From: Clostridiales bacterium UBA1770
Lineage (GTDB): Bacteria; Bacillota; Clostridia; Oscillospirales; CAG-272
Length of the DNA: 17,555 bases
Direction: 5' to 3'
Assembly: GCA_002315325.1 (NCBI GenBank)
Contig: DCGU01000083.1
Span: forward strand, 1-17,555
Made by a program: the position numbers and the translations under genes
Shown here: piece after piece, positions 15,399 to 17,555 of the stretch
Layout: every line of letters begins with the position of its first letter
How positions within the stretch are numbered: the first letter of the stretch is position 1
The notes under the pieces: generated by a model
What the model was told of the DNA's origin: nothing
Databases searched by the model: none
The model's input: only the letters and a program-made list of their open reading frames with translations

Positions 15399-17021
15399 AT
15401 GAAAATGGTTGAACGTGTGGAAACGACGGCCCGTCAGTATCCGGGTAACGTTTCCTATCAATTTATGGGGAAAAAGACGACCTATGATGCGTTTGTCAAA
15501 CAAATTGATACGGCGGCGCGGGCGTTAACTGCGTTGGGCATCGCCGAAAACGACGTGGTGAGTATCGCTATGCCCAATATGCCGCAGGCAATCATCCTGT
15601 TGTATGCGGCCAATAAAATCGGCGCGGTAGTGAATATGATTCATCCGCTGTCATCTGAAAACGAGTATTTGGATTTCCTTACGCGGGTACAGGCCAAGGC
15701 CGTTTTGGTTCTTGACCAGTTCTACCCGGTGATTGAAAAAATACGGTCGCAAACGGTCCTGCAAACCGTTATCGTGGCCGGCGTCGCAGAGGTACTCGGG
15801 CCGCTGAAAAAGGCCGGATATCTTTTGACACAGGGGAAAAAGTATCGGTATCTGAAAAAAGAGAATAAAATATTGCGTTGGAACAGGTTTATGCAGCTGA
15901 GCGCCGACTGCGTATCGCTGCCCGTTGTTTCCGACCGTTCCAATGAAACGGCGTTGATTCTCCATTCCGGCGGCACAACCGGGAAATCCAAGGGTGTCTG
16001 CCTTTCCAATGAAAGCGTCAATATTTCCGCCAAACAGATGATTGATGCCAATCCGCTGCACGAAAATACCGACCGTTTTCTTTCCGTTATGCCGATTTTC
16101 CACGGTAATGGGTTGGTCATCGGTATTCACGCCATGCAAATGATTGGGGCCAGGTGCGTATTGATTCCGCGATTTACACCGGAAAGTTATGCAAAGGATT
16201 TGCTGAAACATAAGTGCAACTATATGTCGGGCGTGCCGATTTTATATGAAAAGCTGATTGCCGTTGACGTCATGCAAAAGGCAGATCTGTCCTTTTTGAA
16301 GGGCGTTTTCTGCGGTGCTGACTATCTCTCCGCCGAACTGGAACAAAAGATTAATGCGTTTTTAACAGCCCATCATTCACCTGTCCCTGTTCGTCAGGGG
16401 TATGGCATGACCGAAGGTGTTGTGTGTACCACAGTGAACCCGGCCAATGAACAGCGAATCGGCTCTATCGGAAAACCGATGGAAGGCGTTGACGTTAAAA
16501 TCGTGGAACCGGGAACCGAGAGGGAACTGGCAGCCGGTGAAATCGGGGAAATTGTTTTCTCCGCCGCCACGAATATGCTCGGCTATTACAACGATCCGGA
16601 GGAGACCGCGCAGACGCTGCGAAAGCATGCGGATGGGCAGTATTGGGTGCATTCCGGAGATTTGGGTTCCATGGACGAAGACGGTTACTTCTATTTCAAG
16701 GGCCGTACGAAGCGTATGCTGACAATCAACGGCTATAACGTGTTTCCCAATGAACTGGAAAACGTCATTGACAGATTGGATATGGTGGAACGGTCTTGTG
16801 TCGTCGGTGTGCAGCACACGGAGGGCGCGCAGCGCGTCAAAGCGTTTGTCGTATTAAAAAAAGGATACGATAAAACGGAAGAGATGAAACGTGAAATTGT
16901 GGAGCAATGCAGACCGTTTATTGCTAAATACGCACTGCCGAAAGAAATCGAATTCATTGATGAAATGCCCAAAACCAAGGTCGGCAAAATTGACGTGAAC
17001 GCGCTGCTGGCTGGGAAATAA
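15399..17021 (+). CDS. AMP-forming acyl-CoA synthetase / acyl ligase (ANL superfamily)
   Basis: The 540-residue ligase activates a carboxylic acid as acyl-AMP and probably transfers it to CoA. All ANL core motifs are intact: A3 loop LHSGGTTGKSKGV at 188-200, A5 GYGMTEG at 334-340, A7 HSGDLG at 418-423 with D421, A8 hinge GRTKRMLTINGYNVFP at 435-450, and A10 PKTKVGKID with the adenylation lysine K530. MPIFHGNGLV at 231-240 is the acid-binding wall seen in fatty-acid and aryl-CoA ligases. There is no carrier-protein or condensation domain, so it is a free-standing ligase rather than an NRPS module. The acid is unknown. AAGGAGG overlaps the end of the DUF819 gene and gives a strong site before ATG 15399. 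It is the last gene of the operon, followed by a terminator. Confidence 0.9.
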   Translation: MKMVERVETTARQYPGNVSYQFMGKKTTYDAFVKQIDTAARALTALGIAENDVVSIAMPNMPQAIILLYAANKIGAVVNMIHPLSSENEYLDFLTRVQAKAVLVLDQFYPVIEKIRSQTVLQTVIVAGVAEVLGPLKKAGYLLTQGKKYRYLKKENKILRWNRFMQLSADCVSLPVVSDRSNETALILHSGGTTGKSKGVCLSNESVNISAKQMIDANPLHENTDRFLSVMPIFHGNGLVIGIHAMQMIGARCVLIPRFTPESYAKDLLKHKCNYMSGVPILYEKLIAVDVMQKADLSFLKGVFCGADYLSAELEQKINAFLTAHHSPVPVRQGYGMTEGVVCTTVNPANEQRIGSIGKPMEGVDVKIVEPGTERELAAGEIGEIVFSAATNMLGYYNDPEETAQTLRKHADGQYWVHSGDLGSMDEDGYFYFKGRTKRMLTINGYNVFPNELENVIDRLDMVERSCVVGVQHTEGAQRVKAFVVLKKGYDKTEEMKREIVEQCRPFIAKYALPKEIEFIDEMPKTKVGKIDVNALLAGK

Positions 17022-17037
17022 CAGTATCAGGTTCATA

Positions 17038-17071
17038 CAAAAAGCACTTCGCGACTGCGAAGTGCTTTTTG
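17038..17071 (+). terminator. Intrinsic terminator of the GNAT-DUF819-ligase operon
   Basis: Bases 17038-17052 pair perfectly with 17057-17071 (15 bp, loop GACT). The stem includes an A run and a T run, so it can work on either strand. It lies 17 bp after the ligase stop. Confidence 0.93.
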
Positions 17072-17079
17072 TGATTTTA

Positions 17080-17270
17080 ATGAAGCGTTTGCTGCGCAAA
17101 TATGAAGCGAAAACCTGACGGTTTTCATGAAGCAGCGGCAGAGCCGCTATGAAGCGAAGCGCGCCGTTGTAACTTTTCCGTGTGCCGCAGGCACGCTTCA
17201 CGGGGCGAAGCCCTGCTTCATTTTTCATGCGCCGCAGGCGCGCTTCATTTCCACCAATAAAAAAGCAGTC
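17080..17270 (+). repeat. Set 1 of the hairpin array with tRNA-end-like tail
   Basis: Forward tags at 17080-17154 face reverse tags at 17216-17248, with a CTTCAC variant at 17195. The set ends in TTTCCACCAATAAAAAAGC, which begins at 17248, followed by AGTC to 17270. It begins with the same GTTTGC-TGC-GCAAA hairpin and ends with nearly the same tail as set 2, 237-238 bp downstream, so the two look like diverged tandem copies. Confidence 0.75.
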
Positions 17271-17485
17271 AAAAGACAGCCAAAGGGAAGAAAGCGTAGT
17301 GCAAATCAGTGCTCTTAATGAAGCGTTTGCTGCGCAAACATGAAGTCGGGCTTCGCCCTAATGAAGACGGTGCCGTTACTGGCACCTAATGAAGCGAAGT
17401 CGCCTCGTTTCTCCCGTGCTCCCATCTTCATTTCTTCATTAGCGGAGCGTCTTCATTTCTTCATTAGCCCGCAGGGCGACTTCAT
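17080..17485. repeat. Array of ATGAAG-tagged mini-hairpins in two inverted sets
   Basis: This gene-free stretch holds 15 copies of ATGAAG or its complement CTTCAT. ATGAAG starts at 17080, 17102, 17127, 17149, 17318, 17340, 17361 and 17389. CTTCAT starts at 17216, 17243, 17426, 17434, 17451, 17459 and 17480. Most tags are followed by a 3-6 bp stem, usually with a 3-nt loop: GTTTGC-TGC-GCAAAC, AAAACC-TGAC-GGTTTT, AGCGGC-AGA-GCCGCT, GTGCC-GCA-GGCAC, GGGC-GAA-GCCC, GCGCC-GCA-GGCGC, GGGC-TTC-GCCC, GGTGCC-GTTACT-GGCACC and GCCC-GCA-GGGC. Stem sequence varies while pairing is kept. Tags run forward then reverse in each of two sets, so each set is also a loose large palindrome. It resembles REP/BIME elements in design. 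I do not recognise a named family. Confidence 0.85.
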
Positions 17486-17508
17486 TTCCACCAAATAAAA
17501 AAGCAGTC
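17318..17508 (+). repeat. Set 2 of the hairpin array with tRNA-end-like tail
   Basis: Forward tags at 17318-17394 face reverse tags at 17426-17485. The tail at 17480-17508 matches that of set 1 (17243-17270) with one extra A. The first hairpin matches set 1 almost base for base, but the inner hairpins differ, so the copies have diverged or exchanged units. Bases 17271-17317 between the sets show no gene and no clear structure. Confidence 0.75.
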
Positions 17509-17537
17509 GAATTTCGACTGCTTTTTTATTTGGTGGA
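17487..17537. terminator. 51-bp near-symmetric palindrome: tRNA terminator extending into the tRNA CCA end
   Basis: Bases 17487-17511 are the exact reverse complement of 17513-17537 (25-bp arms, one central base). The core GCAGTCG/CGACTGC with flanking A and T runs is a bidirectional intrinsic terminator, serving the minus-strand tRNA. The palindrome reaches 7 bases into the tRNA gene, so TCCACCA occurs on both strands, at 17487-17493 and 17537-17531. Confidence 0.9.
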
Positions 17538-17555
17538 GACGAGGGGGCTCGAACC
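17531..17555 (-). tRNA. 3' part of a tRNA gene, probably tRNA-Ala, cut by the window end
   Basis: Read on the minus strand from the window edge, the sequence gives the end of the T-stem (GG), T-loop TTCGAGC, T-stem CCCCT, acceptor strand CGTCTCC, discriminator A and an encoded CCA (17533-17531). U at acceptor position 70 with discriminator A fits tRNA-Ala (G3-U70) if the unseen 5' strand is GGGGACG. The anticodon is outside the window, so identity is inferred. Confidence 0.85.

Noticed and set aside
17080..17118. Mini-ORF starting at an ATGAAG tag (Met-Lys, 12 codons)
   Set aside because: There is no ribosome-binding site, other tags do not open comparable frames, and half the tags are on the other strand. 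The ATG in the tag is best seen as chance.
17080..17485. CRISPR array
   Set aside because: The shared unit is only 6-8 bp, it occurs in both orientations, spacing is 8-28 bp in the dense parts, and no cas gene is present. Direct repeats of CRISPR length with unique spacers are absent.

Overview
This 17.6 kb window reads as ordinary chromosome from a Gram-positive-type Bacillota (Firmicute). The grounds are a T-box riboswitch in front of valS, a structured leader in front of rplS (L19), several near-perfect sigma-A promoters with 17-bp spacers, strong Shine-Dalgarno sites, intrinsic terminators after most units and a CCA-encoding tRNA. I cannot fix the genus. Base composition looks moderate rather than AT-rich. 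No integrase, transposase, phage gene or CRISPR array is visible.

Layout. Bases 1-2911 (+): a cation diffusion facilitator with a natural seven-histidine tail, its own promoter and a structured leader; then a two-gene unit of a CPA2-type cation:proton antiporter and cytidine deaminase. Bases 2955-7176 (-): valS under T-box control, followed by a DUF362/ferredoxin protein. Bases 7212-8701 (+): a lone polysaccharide flippase whose promoter diverges from that of valS. Bases 8707-9217 (+): rplS with promoter, leader and terminator. Bases 9225-12894 (-): a heterodimeric ABC exporter pair of TM287/288 or BmrCD type, with one degenerate ATP site. Bases 12888-17071 (+): a possible attenuator-like leader, then a three-gene run of a GNAT-like protein, a DUF819 membrane protein and an AMP-forming acyl ligase, closed by a strong terminator. 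Bases 17080-17537: a gene-free array of short hairpins, each behind an ATGAAG tag. Bases 17531-17555 (-): the 3' end of a tRNA, probably alanine.

How the parts relate. The window is mostly housekeeping (ValRS, L19, Cdd) mixed with membrane transport (CDF, antiporter, flippase, ABC exporter, DUF819). The least understood parts are the GNAT-DUF819-ligase operon, whose substrate is unknown, and the hairpin array beside the tRNA. The array has two consecutive inverted sets of tagged mini-hairpins. Stem sequences change from unit to unit while pairing is kept, and each set ends in the same tail, which resembles a tRNA 3' end plus terminator. This is the strongest candidate here for something undescribed. 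It most resembles REP/BIME-type elements, although no RAYT transposase gene is present in the window.
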